A DNA stretch of 64,000 nt, taken from NCBI GenBank assembly GCA_022747635.1, contig JAKTNV010000064.1, forward strand, positions 1,541,450 through 1,605,449. Direction: 5' to 3'. Source of the stretch: Hetaerina americana. Its lineage: Eukaryota > Arthropoda > Insecta > Odonata > Calopterygidae. Numbering within the stretch: position 1 is the stretch's first letter; every line of letters starts with the position of its first letter. Both the position numbers and the translations under genes were made by a program. Below, one piece after another: positions 44,553-57,911 of the stretch. The notes beneath the pieces were generated by a model that had not been told where the DNA came from, ran no database searches, and was given only the letters and a program-made list of their open reading frames with translations.

Positions 44553-47500
44553 TGTAAATAAAGCAAGGCTACAGTACTACACTCAAGGATGCGAGTACTT
44601 CCAAGGCTGTTCATTTTTATTATTTAATTCCTTCATGTTTCTCTTACTATTCCATCACATGCGCCCGGATATGTTTTACGAATGCAGATATAATTGCAAT
44701 TGATAAAAAATATATTTTATTTATTTATTCAGATAAATATTATGCAGGGAGGAATATTTGATATTGAACGACAATTCCTTTCCCTGTGCATTGACTGTAC
44801 CTATTATTAGTCACCAAGAAATAGACTTAGTAGAATTTAATTTAGATATGAGAGGGTTCAGTTGAATTTCAAGCAAAAATACGTTAATATCATGTCAACT
44901 AAAAACAAACTCTCGCCATGAGTATTCAGCCTCGCTTGAACGTACATACTCAATGGGTACCATTTTATAATCACTATGGGTAACTTTTAAAAACCATGTT
45001 GAGCCGAAACTGATAATAGACGAAGTGAAAAACGCATGGAATATCACTCAGGCTATCGCCATTTCTTACAGGGAAGTGGACGAAGGGTTGGGAGCCGGGG
45101 AGACCTCACTGAGGCCATGTCCCCATTTCCTAAGCCTATTAGCGAAATCGCCTGACTAAATAAATTGGTGTAATCAAGGTTTCTATTACTATTACTTGAA
45201 TATTGGTCATGCAGTAGGCTACATACAAATACTAGATATCTGAGGATTCACATAGTATTTTTCAGGCACAAATTGAAACATGCGCTAGGTTTGTTTCGGC
45301 GCCAACTCTATAAACTTCAAAGTCTCATTGAAGAAGTATCGCCATTTGAGATGGTTATGTAATATCATCAACCTGGCTGGCTTTAGGTTCAATGCAATAC
45401 GCCTAAACGTCGATCCTCCAAGCAATGCGTTCCACGGTTAATTGCTCCATTGCAGAAATTCGTCCTCCCAATTTCTTCTTTCGAACACGGCTGCCAATCG
45501 AGGCATAGAATCGAATGCGAGCGTTTTACGATTAGAAGTTTCCGCCTCGCCTCTCCCGACGACGACCACTCAACAATCAACCCTTGGTCAACTAATGATT
45601 AAACGAGCATGATGCCAAGCTCGCGACATTGACGTACGTCGTCCAGATTTGAACCTTGGCCCCCCGGATCGAGGGTCCGTATCAAGACTCTCTCTCGCTC
45701 TCGATCGATATCTCTAAATGCGCTGTGGTGCCCACGTCGGAGGTTGTAGTTTGAAAAAAAACCAGCCTGCTTGCGACGCATCCCGCAACCGAAATATTCT
45801 CGCCCCAGAAGCACGGCGGCGAGATGGGGCGGGAATTGAGGGCTTGGTGGATGGGGGAGGAGATGACACCGGAGTGGGGGGCGGGTGCGTCCGGAATGAA
45901 TGAGCGAGTGATCGAGTGGGTGGGAGTGAGCGGGGCGTTGCCATGGAGACGACGCGCCTCCCCATCCCCTCGCGAGGGAGGGAGGGTGGGTGGAGCGCAC
46001 AGGTGTCCTTGGGTTTTTGAAGCGGTTTCCCGAGCAGAGGGCCTCCTTCCGGCTGACGCGTTCCACGTGACATGAGGGAGGGAGGGGGGGGGAGACAGGT
46101 CGATGCCCATCCTAATTCCTCGATACGCGAAAAAACTTTCCTCTGCCGGGATGAGACGAGGCGGGCCTGCACTTTGAAGCGATATAAGAACAGCGGGGGT
46201 GGGGGGGGGAGCGGTCCCCCCACGCCGCCCCCCTCCACCAGTCGATGGAAACGGAGGGGCACGAGGGGGCCGTTGAGTTGTGAAAGAAACTGCTGCTCTG
46301 AAGCAGGGAGTGAGTGCCTCGCCATGCCAATTAATGTGAAGAGAATCCTGGGAATACACCTATCAATGCTAAACACTAGTTTTTTGAAAAGATAAGAAAA
46401 AAATTTACTTTCATTTTCGGCACAACCTTTAACGTGTGGTCGTAACCAATTTAAAATTAGGTCTACCAAACGTTACACTGACAATAATTCTGTTACAAAT
46501 TCAGAGAAACTGCGGGAGACAGTTAACTCTTTTACGGAGCCAACGCGTCCAGGGAAATGCTTCATACGATTTGAAAATCTTGCACATTAAGGATTCTATT
46601 TTTCCAAGCAGAATTGTTTGCCGCTGGAGGGGTGAAAAAATAGAATAAATTATAGCGTATTGCTTGAGATTGACATCTAGGAAGAAGGTAATCTGGAATA
46701 AGGTGCCTTGTAATCCTCGAGAGCACTTGGTGAACTTTTGAACCATTTGTGCGCGGCATGCCAGCCATTCGAAGGCTGTCTCTCTCCTCCGCCGGCCCTG
46801 AGAGCCTCCCAGCGCCCCTCGTGCATGCTCGCCGTCCGCCGCCTCGCCCACCCCTCCCGCCCAGCACCACCCCTCGAGCTCTCGCCCCACGCCCTCTATT
46901 CGTCTCCACCTTCTCCGAACTTCTCCCACCTGCCTTCCCACTTCCCCAAGCTTCGATCTTCCCTCGATTCGATTGCCCCTCCTTATCACTGACACGCGAG
47001 GGACCAGGAAAGGGGAGGGAGTAAGTTGATGCTAATATATACAGGAGCGTGATCGAATATTTTCATTCAAACACGAGCTTCGTGGTGAATTTTGGGGCGA
47101 TGCTCCGCTGGACAGATACTCGGCGTTAAAACAAGAATGCGCGTATAACGAATACTGTTTTATTCTGATGAGTGGATCGCCGAGCCCAATTGGGAAAAGC
47201 AGGGAAAGAAGGTTCGGTCGAAAATGTTTCTATTGCTGGGTGTCAATGGCTTGCGGGGTACCTGGTCTGCGACACTTCGCTTCGAGGTTCCGGATCACTC
47301 AAAATGGAGTCCAATCGAAGCGCTCTTGAGAGAATTATTTGCATTCAAAATTTAGAAAACACGAAAATTACCGTGATGGTTTTAATTAGCGCTACTTTGA
47401 TGATTGAGGAGAACATCCAGTTTGAATCTCGATTTTTCCGAATATTAATTGCACGAGGGAAGAAAAGTACTCAGTAATTCATCTCGGTGGCAAAGTTAAG

Positions 47501-48476
47501 ATAACTAATTATTGGCGTTCCATGCATGAACATACCGGAACTCATATCGAATTCCTCAAAATTTGTTTTTTTAAGAAACGTAATAAATCTTACGTAAAAT
47601 AATCCAAGACGACAGGAATTTCGTGGTCGCATGCTGCATTTTCTGTCAAATATGATCCATTGCGTATATTCTCGAGGAGAGAACTAAGACTAACTTTCGG
47701 AGAAGGCACCGCAGGAAGTCAACACCGCGGCCCTTAAAAAAGAGTTTTTGTTTTTTTAAAGACCACGACTATTCTTGCTTCCCTTTAAGAGTGGTATTCT
47801 GATGCAGCAGTGCCACTCTTCTCCTCCGAGATCCCTTCGTTGCCGCGACTTTGCTTCTTTTGCGAGTGAACATCCGCGACATAATCCACGACTCTTTGAC
47901 GGGAACCTGCCAATCTAGTCGGGACAAATAAAATCCGATTTGGAATAGCGTACCACGAGCCGGAAGAGAGATTGTTGCTGTGTGTGGAAAATTCTTTGAA
48001 TTTAACTAATATGAAAGCCCATTGGAGATTTACGTAGACGGGCCCTGCTGAGTACGGCAGTCAACAAAAATGCTTGGAAGAGAGAGGAGGCGAAATTCAT
48101 TATTTCTACGCACGTATGTATGTAATTCAGGTCAGCTCTCATCTGAAGCACGGCAATGTTTTAATTCCGTTGTATTGTTATACTATATTCACACAATGGC
48201 AATAGTGTTTCACTCTGGTTCCATTGCATAAGAAATAGTTCGAGTATTTCAACCGTAACAAAACAAGAACTACCATTCTTGTGGTCATAATTCCGCTATC
48301 TAATGTTTTTTCCACTTCAGCAACAGTAGCAGCTAAGGAAACCTGTTTTAACTTTATGGAAAACAGGAAAAGAACACGTAGAATTCACTCGTCGAAGCAT
48401 ATTAACCGAAACTGGATCGGGCGCAGGAAAAGACACCCGACATGACGGCGGAATAGGGAGTTTTTGTTTCTTTCGT
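44553..48476. other. unassigned; GC-rich islands
   Basis: GC-rich islands at about 45780-46330 and 46740-47000 with G and C runs. A possible tRNA-like B box (minus strand AAGGTTCAAATCTGG at about 45.64 kb) is too weak to call. Overlapping frames up to 251 codons have no known domain. The remainder is AT-rich without supported features. Confidence 0.35.
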
Positions 48477-48960
48477 ACCCTGCAAGACACAGTTAGGGTG
48501 TGCGGCAGGGGGTGACCCAAATATGTTTTCCTACCGCGGTTGGACAATTTTATTTCAATCCCTTATCGTTCGTGGAAAAAATTACATCTTAAATCTATCT
48601 GTTCTACACTTGATCTATCTCTAATGTTATTGTCATGATCTCTCCTACCGTAGTACGATGGGGTCAATAATGAATGTTCAGATTCATTGCTAAGTACATC
48701 CTTCCAATTTATACAAGAATGTAATTCAACCTTCGCTCCGAGAGTGATTCCCAGCCTAGCTGCTCTTATATTTTGGATGCACAATTCAGTTTATCGTAAC
48801 AACGTTTCACAAATCTAGTTCCTCTGCGCTGCACCAATTCGGCAACTAATCTAACTTCGCGTGGATCCCATAAGATACAAGCAGAATATTCTAAATGAGG
48901 CCTAATCAGCGACAGATGATAACAATTCTCTTTGACCTTTTCGTCACATTTGCCCAGTGC
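48477..48960 (-). mobile_element. CR1-like LINE C-terminus and 3' end
   Basis: Minus-strand translation from 48.96 kb shows KCDEKVKENCYHLSLIRPHL then EYSACILWDPREVRLVAELV, matching the ORF2 C-terminus at 63.83-63.95 kb. It is followed by a 3' UTR and the hairpin CCCCCTGCCGCACACCCTAA with CTTGCAGGGTACG at 48.52-48.48 kb. The order ORF2 then hairpin repeats that of the 33 kb copy. The GATGTA tail is lost. Confidence 0.82.
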
Positions 48961-49489
48961 AAGATGGGGTGGGATGTGCCATTAATCACCGACTGCGGTT
49001 GCGCCAGTTGGGAGTGGGTTATGGAGGAGAGCGTTGCGTGCTGAACAACTGGAATCCGCGCCCAAGTCGCTGCTGCTGTGCGATCACGCATTTTAGAAGG
49101 AACGGGAGAGCTCGAAGGGAGTGTTGAATGGTGATTTCTTTATTTGCTCTTTTTAGATGATTGTCTCCGTAAAAATAATGCTTTCTAACCGAGAAAATAA
49201 ATTCTTCGCGGATGAATTCACTTTGATGTTTGGGAGTCCAATAACTGAGCCACGGCCCAAGTGCTGATTAACACGTCAGTTCATCATTGGTGAAGCTTCA
49301 AGCTCAAGGCTTCGTTCCAAACTCTCATTTCTCTCTCTCTCTAGTCTGATTCTATTGGCTGAACGGAATTCTCCCACAAGAGCCTTTGCTTACACAATGA
49401 AGAAACTCGAGGATTGTGCTTTCAACTATATTTGGGACAAGCTAAGCTAGACTGCGTGCATACTGCCTCCCAAACCTATGGTAATGTGT
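48961..49489. other. unassigned sequence
   Basis: Mixed composition with a short CT repeat near 49330. Nothing supported. Confidence 0.35.
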
Positions 49490-49800
49490 GCGGATCGAGA
49501 TGGTGCGGTGACTATCGTACTGGCTTCCCATTCAGAGGGCCCGGGTTCAAATCCCGGCTGTGTTGAATATTTTTCAGTGGTATCTCGATCCCTATTTGAG
49601 GTGCTTTGTGGAGGGCACTTAGAGGCACTACGCCGTCCATCGGATGGGACGTTCAGCTGCGGACCCCTTGGTGCCTTTCGTAAAGAGTAGCTTAATTCCG
49701 ACGCCGGGTTTCCCTCCACCCTTCATCCTTTCCCGTCCAACGCTAATGGGCCAAATGACCTCAGCTGTCGGTCGCCTCCCCTAAGTACTACTACTACTAT
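49490..49800 (+). mobile_element. tRNA-derived SINE, family S2, longest copy
   Basis: The head has A-box-like GATGGTGCGGTGACTATCGT and B-box CGGGTTCAAATCCCGG. The body has GAGGTGCTTTGTGGAGGGCA, CCATCGGATGGGACG, CCGACGCCGGGTTTCCCTCC and ACCCTTCATCC. The 3' end is GGTCGCCTCCCCTAAGTACT followed by a short (ACT)n tail. Matching copies lie at 9885-10107 (minus) and 52695-52816. Confidence 0.88.
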
Positions 49801-51714
49801 GGTAATGTTACGCGAAGGACGGTTACCTGACCTCTTCAAATGTTTATTTTCCTCGGTACCTGTTCTTGTATGGCTTATTTAGTTCATGACATCAGTGGGC
49901 TTATACTTACCTGAAATATATATTAAACCTCTTTCTGAAGTGCCAAATGTGATGAAGCAACGGTTTCTTCCCCCCTGGAACATTATTACTATAGTGTCCA
50001 TTTGGCTGAACTGAAAGAGCCGTCAGACGATAATATTAAATAATAAAACTTTCCCGTCGGGATGTTTACCCGTCTCTGCTTTCACTCCCGGTCCCACAGA
50101 ACCTCCCGAACGTGATAGCGCCACTGATGCGTCTATTTTAGGATTCCACGAGCACAAATGTCAAGGGTTTAGGGCGGTGTTTTTGATTTATCCAAAGGCA
50201 CGAAATAACGCAGGCGGTAAAATCTAATACGGTGACAGAGTGGCGCTATGACGCAACCGTAAGAGCAAACCCCTGCAGCAAACAATGCAGAGCCTCGCTT
50301 ATTGGTCGATATTAACTAATTTCACAACTCTAATAGTCCCTGCGTTTTCGTGCATTCGCCATGGCCAATGGATCATTCGCCATTCAATGGATTTGATTAC
50401 ATCCCGTATTTTCACAACTGAAACCAATAAATTCTCCTTTCACATTTGGACGCTTTGAATGCTTTTCATAATGGAAGGGGACGGCGAGGCGGAGTGATTC
50501 ATTTGTTTGGCTGTTAGCGGAAGGTCCCAGGATCGAAACCCGTTTAATGACTGTGGGCAGTTCACACGCACAAATCCGAGCGGCGCGATTTTCTGGGCGT
50601 CGGAGGAGAGCGGCACGGGGGGGGGGGGTTGTGCAGGGAGGGGGCGGCCTCCCTGCACCCCCTCCCCCTGTCGATTTACGAGCGCGTGCCTGAGTGCAGC
50701 TGGCTACGAGATGAGGGAGAGAGAGAGGTCCTTCCCTGCCATCCACGAAAGCCAGCCTCCCCGAATGCTCCGTGCGCAGAAATCCCGACGTGGGGGCACG
50801 GAGAAAGACAATCCGCCACCGAGCGCGGGGTTCGAAGGGACCCTCGCGAGTGGAGCGTGAGTGCGTCGACGATGAGGGGGCGCGTGTCCGAGGGAGTGCG
50901 GGAGAGGAAGGGGGGTTGCCCCGAATTAGACGCGCTCGGACGTCCTCCGTTCTCTCAGCTGCAGGCGAGGCCGCTGGGCGGGGGTGTGGAGGTGAGCGAG
51001 GGAGTGGCAGGGTGGCGTTGGGGGTGGAATTGGGGTGGAAATGTTAAAAAAAGGCCCACATAACAAGACGACCCCGCCCCCGACCCAACCGTTCATATCT
51101 GCTGAGGAGGGAAGCGTCCCTCCAGTCGCAGGGAACCTATTTCGAGGGGCAAGTAGCGTGAAATGAAACGAGTAGTGGGGGCAGGGGGTGGTGAATGGGG
51201 AGGGTGCGAGGTGAGGAGGAGAGGTGGAGACATCTGCCGGCCAGGGGGTGCAGAGCAGGAACCGGACCCAACACACGAATACGTCGCGCATGCGCAAATA
51301 AAAACCGAAGACGCGAGAACAGATGTCGGGGAGAACTTGGATAACTCTACGCCATTATGTAGAAGGGCGCATCAACTCCGTGGTCAAAGTCCTCCTCATT
51401 GTATGATTCTGTAACGAACAATATGGAATGACAACTTTGCGATTCCTTATTATTATGGTAAATATTGAGACTCTCATGCGCAAGCACCAACAGGTCTTCC
51501 ACGCCGTCTCCCATTGCGGTGTGTCAAGGAGAGCGTTATATTTTGTCAATCCCGGTTATCACCCCTAACTTCGGTTTGATATGCGAGGGATGCGCTTGCA
51601 GCTAAGGCCAACTGCGAGTGAAGTCCGCACATCGAGGTTATGAGGGGACACTTCCTTTCTCTCGGCTGCCTGTAGTTTTTCACGTAGATCTGGTGTCCAA
51701 AAAAGCACACCCCT
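49801..51714. other. unassigned; GC-rich island
   Basis: An island at about 50570-51270 has a G11 run near 50618 and high CpG content. Frames up to 144 codons overlap in several registers. No gene is supported. Confidence 0.35.
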
Positions 51715-51805
51715 TGGGTAAAGCCGATTGTGCCCGGAGGAGTCATCCAGAATCGAATCCGGGCCCTCAGCGCTCCACCCATCGGCCTACGACGCCCCGT
51801 ATTTT
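51715..51805 (-). mobile_element. tRNA-like SINE head, third type
   Basis: On the minus strand: A-box-like GTAGGCCGATGGGTGGAGCG and B-box-like GGATTCGATTCTGG at tRNA-like spacing, followed by ATGACTCCTCCGGGCAC. It differs from the other two SINE heads. No second copy was seen in the window. Confidence 0.5.
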
Positions 51806-51889
51806 TTGTCATGATAGTAAATTCCATACAAATATACAAGAATTTTATGAAAAGTAGGGGAAATGTTTCGGAAAAATAGATTTATTTTA

Positions 51890-52397
51890 GCTTTCAGTTA
51901 CACTGCCTCAACATTCTTAAAAGTACATCCCTTGAGAGCGTTGACACACTTTTGCCGGAGCGGCTTTTACACGACTCAAAGGCTGCTCCCTGGTAGGCGG
52001 ATTCCGAAAGATCTTTAAGGGTAGGCGTGCAAGCTTCTTTGACGGAAGTAAGGGTCCCATGGTGTCGTCCTTTGAGGGAGGATTTCACTTTTATAGGGAA
52101 TAGGGAATAATCTGCAAGCGCCGATTCGGGACTGTAAGGGGGTTGGGGAATCGTCGCGATGACGTTTTAGAGGGTCTGCGCAAGCAGACAATCGACCCTG
52201 CTCTTGGTCGTCCATCAACAGCTTCGGGACGAGTTTTGCGCTGATTTTTCGAATTGGTGATAATTTTCAGTGATAATGAAGTGTTCACCGTCATCTTGTA
52301 TCCATGCCAATATACGATCTGCGATCATGCGCACACTCAACCGACGGTCTGAATTCAGCACTTCACAAACACGCTGCACGTTGCCGTCGGTTCTTGA
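51890..52397 (-). pseudogene. mariner-type transposase remnant
   Basis: Minus-strand reading gives VQRVCEVLNSDRRLSVRMIA (second HTH region) at about 52.38-52.31 kb. Pieces of the catalytic C-terminus follow: a PQPPYSPESALADYSLFP-like third-aspartate block near 52.14 kb, then KSSLKGRHHGTLTSVKEACT and LKDLSESAYQGA toward 51.95 kb. The middle, including the first and second aspartates, is missing or unreadable, and frames shift repeatedly. Confidence 0.75.
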
Positions 52398-52566
52398 CGT
52401 CGAAGGCCATCCAGTACGCCTCCAGTCTACGTCTAATCTCCTGCTTCAGTAACCACGTTTCCGCTCCGTTCATAACGCGTTCCATATTAAAGTTTTGATG
52501 AGCCTTTTCTTAACATCCTTACTCAACTTCCCTGTCATCAACTCCCTCTTCTTTATGAAAGTTTAA
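52398..52566 (-). mobile_element. LINE family A fragment (ORF C-terminal part)
   Basis: The plus strand CCTCCAGTCTACGTCTAATC and CTGTCATCAACTCCCTCTTC match 40.55-40.69 kb closely, the region encoding RRLEAFEMW and REELMTGTL-type segments on the minus strand. It abuts the mariner remnant. Confidence 0.82.
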
Positions 52567-52694
52567 GGCGGAAGAGGTCATCGGTAATTAATATATTTTA
52601 GAAAGGTATCGCCGAATTGTGAATTTCATAGCGGACGAGGGATTGATACGGAGAGAAACTCGTAAAAATAAGGAGAGGTATCATAGGAGTGAGT

Positions 52695-52816
52695 TAAACC
52701 CCCGGCGGTGAGCTGTACCCCGCGACGCTGGGTTTCTCTCCACCCTTCATCCTTTCCTATCCATTCCCTATGGCGCAAATGACCTAAACTGTCGGTCGCC
52801 TCCCCTAAATACTAGT
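52695..52816 (+). mobile_element. tRNA-derived SINE, family S2, 3' part
   Basis: Matches the last 110 bp of the copy at 49.49-49.80 kb: CGCTGGGTTTCTCTCCACCC, TTCATCCTTTCCTATCCATT and GGTCGCCTCCCCTAAATACT with a short TAC-type tail. The head is missing. Confidence 0.85.
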
Positions 52817-55800
52817 ACCACTGGAAATGCGTGGGGATGCACTAACTCTCCAATAGGTCAAAGGGTTGGTGCGCGGAATGCAATCACGGTGCCGATGAAG
52901 GCGTATATAGAAGACGCATATGTACATGTATCCGAGGGAGGATTTACCCTGAGAAAGATCTGACAGAAAATTACAATAATTTTTATTTTTCTCAGTTTTT
53001 AAGTGTACAAATTTTCGCGCATTGTCTCCGAACAAATGCAGGAAACAAGAAAAATGGAGAACCGGCTCAGATGGCTGCACTGGTGTTCAATATTTGAATC
53101 GAGTGGGGTTTTCAAATTAAATTGTGGTTCATTGCTTCGCCTTTGCTCTCGAACCCCCGATATATGATGAGGGTGTCGGGCGCGGGTGGAGGGTGTGGAC
53201 TATATGAAACAGGCGCCACCGCACGGCGGCGGTTCCATTGGCGCCGTCGCGCACTTTGACCCTTCCGCGAAGGATACACGCACCCACCATCGATCGCTCT
53301 TACGCACGTTCGCATTTGAATGAATCCTACGCACGCTCTTCGTACCTCAAGCGATGTCTGATGGCGATGACGGAGGGGCACGCGCTGTGAATGACGTCAC
53401 CGGAACGAGTGTCTCTATTCAGTATAATGCGGTATTTCACGCGACAAGCCTTTGAGTGTGGCGTTGAATTTTCATGCACTTCCCTCCACTCATGTAAAAA
53501 GAGAATGAAAATTGATTGATTGCATCTAATAACCAGGTATTTTCCTGTGGAATGAATTTAAGGAAAAAAACTACGAATCGAAAAAAGCTATGCAATCGAG
53601 TTTCTACGTCGGTTAACGGTATTCGCATTGCGGTGTGGTTTTCGAAAAGAGACTAAGTCATTGAGCACTGTCCGGGGACATCCGCAAACGAAAATTGGCC
53701 GATAAGGAAAGAAATGAATGCACAATTTTAACAAATCTATAGTCAACCAGTTTATCGGGCCATATTTATGCAAGCCATTCGCAGCCAGCCAAAGGTGTGA
53801 AGTCTCGGAGCGGTGCGTGGGGTGTAGGGGGGCGCACACACGCCCCCTCGCTGATTTGTGGTCGACCTCCCGCCGCGCCGAACCCCCGAAAGGAGGCCTC
53901 CCCCGGGTTAACCGACCCCCGCACCCCCGTCCCCACAACCCCGTCGATCCCCAAATGCATGAAATTTGAATGTGACCACAGAAATGCCTCGCGTCGGAGA
54001 GCTGCCCAGCTATGTTTATCGTAAATTCTCATCCACTTTTATGCATTCGGGATTCCATTTAGTGACAACTCAACGACCTCGTGGCAAATCATGAGTCACC
54101 ATCAGCACTGTAATCTCAAGATAGTGGCTTGTGGTAATTATGTAGATTTTGAAGACTGGTTTACTGCATCCCTTCATTCCTCTCTATTCGGTGTATTAAT
54201 TCCCTCCCCCCCCTGATAGCTCCTCTGTTTTAATTGCTTCTTGTCCAATTCGTGCATTTCTCTTGGTATTCCTTGTGGGATATTCCCTTCAATGCCCCCT
54301 TCTTATACCTTTGTTTCACAGCTAATCCACTGTGAGTCGAGGGGTCTCCCCAATCCGCCTGGTTCTTCTGTCCCAGAGTGGAGTTCCCTCCCCTTGGCCC
54401 CTCCCCCTATACACGCACTTCCCCATCCTGCCTCACTTAGTCTGCCCATTTATTAATCTTCAGCCTTCTCCTCTTCAGCACCCCCGTCCCAACGGCTGCT
54501 TTCTATTATTCTTCTCTGGTTCACATTTCCAATGCTCCATGTCTCTTTATCCGTAGTGTCGTCCCATACGAACGTTTTCACGAAGTGCTTCTTTGATTGC
54601 ATTTTCAAAATGGTGATAATCATTGATTTATCGAGAGAAACAATCACACCCAATGCATGCAATTCGGTTCGAGGAGACGATGGCTTCGCCGCGCCTTCCT
54701 TCAGTCTTCCAATCACACACGCCCTTTCTTTAACCCCTCAAATTGGTGTCAACAACAGCCCCCACGCCCACCGCTGTTCTCTGGCGACCTGCAGGTACAC
54801 CTGTAAGTGCCCCGCAGGTCACTCCTGTGCACTGAGGACAGCCCATTTGCTCACATGAGGTATTTAGGACGATGTACACCTTCCACAATGCCAATAAAAA
54901 TATTTTCAATTTGATTTTTCCTAACACGGTCTAATAATATTTTCTAATATTGGGGACTCACATAATACCAAACACAAAAAAGGTTGAAAGTCTATAAAGT
55001 CGTCAGGATGTCTATCACCAGACCAAAGACCCTTTGTCACGGTAAAGCTCAGTTTGGCGAAAAGTAACGTCGACGCGCCATGTCCAGGGGGAGGAAACCC
55101 CCTCGCAAACTCTTTTGACAAGTGGACCCAATTTCCCACCCTAGGGACCGCCGGAATCAAATGTAAACGCCATTGGTCGCGGCGAGGGGGCAGAAGACTG
55201 GCTCTAGGCCCTCCCCCGCCCGAGGGGGCTCAGCCTGCTCCCGTCACTGCCCCGACGCCCTACCTCAAGTGATTCCAGCTATTTGGTCCCGCGGTTTGAG
55301 AGCATAGGAAATTAATTTTGATTTTCTCTAAACATTAGTCCCCTCTGTTAGTTCCCGTGAACCCCGTGTCGCCACGCCCACGCAACCCCATCACAACACG
55401 TTGCATTCCCCGGGAGGGTCAACCGCTTTGCCCGCATTTCTCCCTCCCCACCTTTTGTGGTCGCCTATTTCGCGCCTCACTGCACCCCGGCTACGTCCCC
55501 GTCCCCCTCGACCATCCCCCCCCCCGGTCGCTTGGAGGGGGACCACCCTCTCGCCCCCACCCTCTCTCCTCCACCCCCTCGCCTCAACCCTGCCGCCCCG
55601 CCGACCTTACATTGCGCTCATCCCCCGCGTGTTCCACGCGGCTGGACTTCTCTACTTCTTCTGCATAAGGACACGGACCTCGGGGACACCTTCACTGCTT
55701 TGGATTCGGCTTACTAACTCAAGAGGATCATCTTCAATCTCCTGATGCTGACGGCCCTTTTCAGGACCATACTACCGAGGATACCCGGCGAGGCAGAATG

Positions 55801-56040
55801 AAACTTTCTTTCTTCTACTCCATCATCGTCCAGCTGCTCACTGATATTCTGATCCCTCTTCTCACCCACGGGTGGCGCTTGGCCACTTCCATATACAAGG
55901 TCGTCTTGTCCGAGGAGATCAGACAGAGGGCTTGCACCTCCACTGCACGTCCGGTCGATCCGGAGGGTCCACTTCTTAGGGCTGTTGCTTAGGTTAGCCG
56001 TCACGAGGCAATATATCAACCTTCACATAATACTTTATTC
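52817..56040. other. unassigned; GC-rich patches; possible LINE 5' leader at the end
   Basis: GC-rich patches at about 53.15-53.35, 53.80-53.96 and 55.06-55.64 kb. Open frames are short and overlapping. The last few hundred bases before 56041 may be the 5' untranslated region of the Jockey-type LINE that follows, but I have no second copy to compare. Confidence 0.35.
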
Positions 56041-56075
56041 TCCCTCGCCCTGTAAGCACACTCAGTGGGATCAGA

Positions 56076-57745
56076 ATGGGTAACAACGACCCCGACAAGC
56101 CCGACTCTCCTCCATCAATATCTACCTTTTCCTCAGCTTCCTATCCTTACTCACCTAACTCCATCCAATCCCCATCCTCCGAAGAAGAATCTGCCTGGGA
56201 AACCCTAACTCGGCCCTCAGTCGACCAGCACACTACGCCACAAATTGTTACCAGACTGGCTAGAAGACTACACCAAGCAGAACCAACGAAAAATAAGGAA
56301 GCTAAACCTAAAAAATGGCTAAAGCCCTTAGTAAGGCAATACCTGCTCTTTCCGACACCACCACTCCCGACTATGCCACGCCTCCGTCCGATAAGGACGG
56401 CCCTGCGGAGAAGGATGACTGCCCTCTGGAAATCCTGCAAGAAGACTGCTCCACAAAACCTCAAGTAGAAATTCGACCATCTTCTGTACCTGAGAAACCA
56501 CCGGTAAGCAGCAGCAGCTTCACGGCCGCGGATGCTGAGTCCTCGACGGTGGCTGAGGAACAAGGCTGGACAACTATCACCCGGAAAAACAAATTTTCAT
56601 CCCTCCCCACTCCAACCATACCTACCGATTCTGCTTTACCAATCGAATCTCGCCCTGCCAATAACCTTACCCCTATTCGCCTCTCCGCTTCCCAATCCTA
56701 CCAGAGATATATCCTTCAACTTTCCCGCCTCACCATTTGCCAACCCAAAATATCGTACAGCAACTCCTATATCCACATCCTCTCTAAATGCCCTAATGAC
56801 CGCCGAAAAATTTGTGCGTTCCTTGATTCCAATCACCTTCCCTACTTCACTAACCCAACTCCTGTTGAAATAAGACGTGCCTTCGTGATCAAAGGCATCC
56901 CACCGTTTACCCCAACCGATCAAGTTGCAAAAGACTTGGACGAAGCCGGCTTCACCTTGAGAGGTATAGTGAAAATCTAGTCCGACCTTCACCTATCCAC
57001 TTCCTTCACCCACCTAAAAGTAGCTTTAGAAGACCCATCCCGCGAGAATGACCTGCTAGAACTTAAAACGTACTGCGGTATTGACATTAAAGTTGAGGAA
57101 TTCATTCCGTCTATGGATCCTGCTCAATGCGTCCAATGCCAGAAGTTTGGCCATACCAGAAACTACTGTTATCTGCCTGTCCGCTGCAGGAAATGCGGTC
57201 AGGACCACCTGAAGTCCAAATGCCCTCTCCCCGCTGTTAGCCCTAGTTACTGTTGTAACTGTGGCGGCCCGCACGCCGCTACTTACCGAGGTTGCCCAGC
57301 CTTTTTAACAGCCAAAGCCCGAAAACTAGGCCTACCTTTACCGGACACTTCCTCATCTCCTCTGCTCCCCCCCTCCCCTTCCTCTGAAACCTTTTGGGAT
57401 AAAAGAGCAGCTGCTCGAAAAGCACCGTACAATCCACTCTTCGCGCAAAGTGAATTTCCCAGTTTAACTGATACACCTATTCCCCCTCCGCACTCAACTA
57501 CTTATCCAATCATCCCATCTATCTTTCCACCACCTCCTCCTGATATTTCTCTTTCTCCTCCTCCGTCAATTGCTCACTTTGACCCAATTATCCTCATGAT
57601 TCCTGCAATTCCCCCTCCCCCTCTCTTTCAAGATACTTCCGTCAAGCCCCCATCTGGAGTTGACACCTTCAATATTGAAACCTTCTCAAACGCTTCTCAA
57701 CCCCTACCCTCCTCTCCGCTTTCCCAACCTGTTATCTGCAGCTAG
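56076..57745 (+). pseudogene. Jockey-type ORF1, gag-like protein with three zinc knuckles
   Basis: This is the RNA-binding ORF1 of a Jockey LINE. The first part (from 56076, MGNNDPDKPDSPPS, a Ser/Pro-rich leader) shifts frame between about 56315 and 56468. The second frame continues through GWTTITRKNKFSSL and a middle domain (IRRAFVIKGIPPFTPTDQVA, then KDLDEAGF) to an in-frame stop at 56978-56980. The same frame resumes to 57745. Three Cys-His knuckles follow: CVQCQKFGHTRNYC, CRKCGQDHLKSKC and CCNCGGPHAATYRGC (57128-57300). A Pro-rich C-terminus contains NPLFAQSEFPSL. Reconstructed length is about 555 residues, normal for the family. Only two lesions suggest modest age. Confidence 0.88.
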
Positions 57746-57911
57746 CCCGCTTTCCCAAGCTTACACTCAGACCTATCTTCCCCTATCCCCAACTGGCCAG
57801 CGCTCATTCAGAAGTTTACCTCCTTTCTGTCCCAAGTATTTAGTGCACCTGCCTCTGAAAAGCCCATCTTATTATTACCCTTTCTATCCTCCCTTACCCT
57901 TATTATAATGA

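Noticed and set aside
45600..45690. tRNA-like SINE on the minus strand
   Set aside because: Only a B-box-like GGTTCAAATC is seen. No A box at the right spacing and no second copy in the window.
49490..49570. Functional tRNA gene
   Set aside because: A and B boxes are present, but the cloverleaf is not complete and the sequence is followed by a body shared with other SINE copies. The same conclusion holds at 1.97, 10.1, 16.65 and 51.75 kb.
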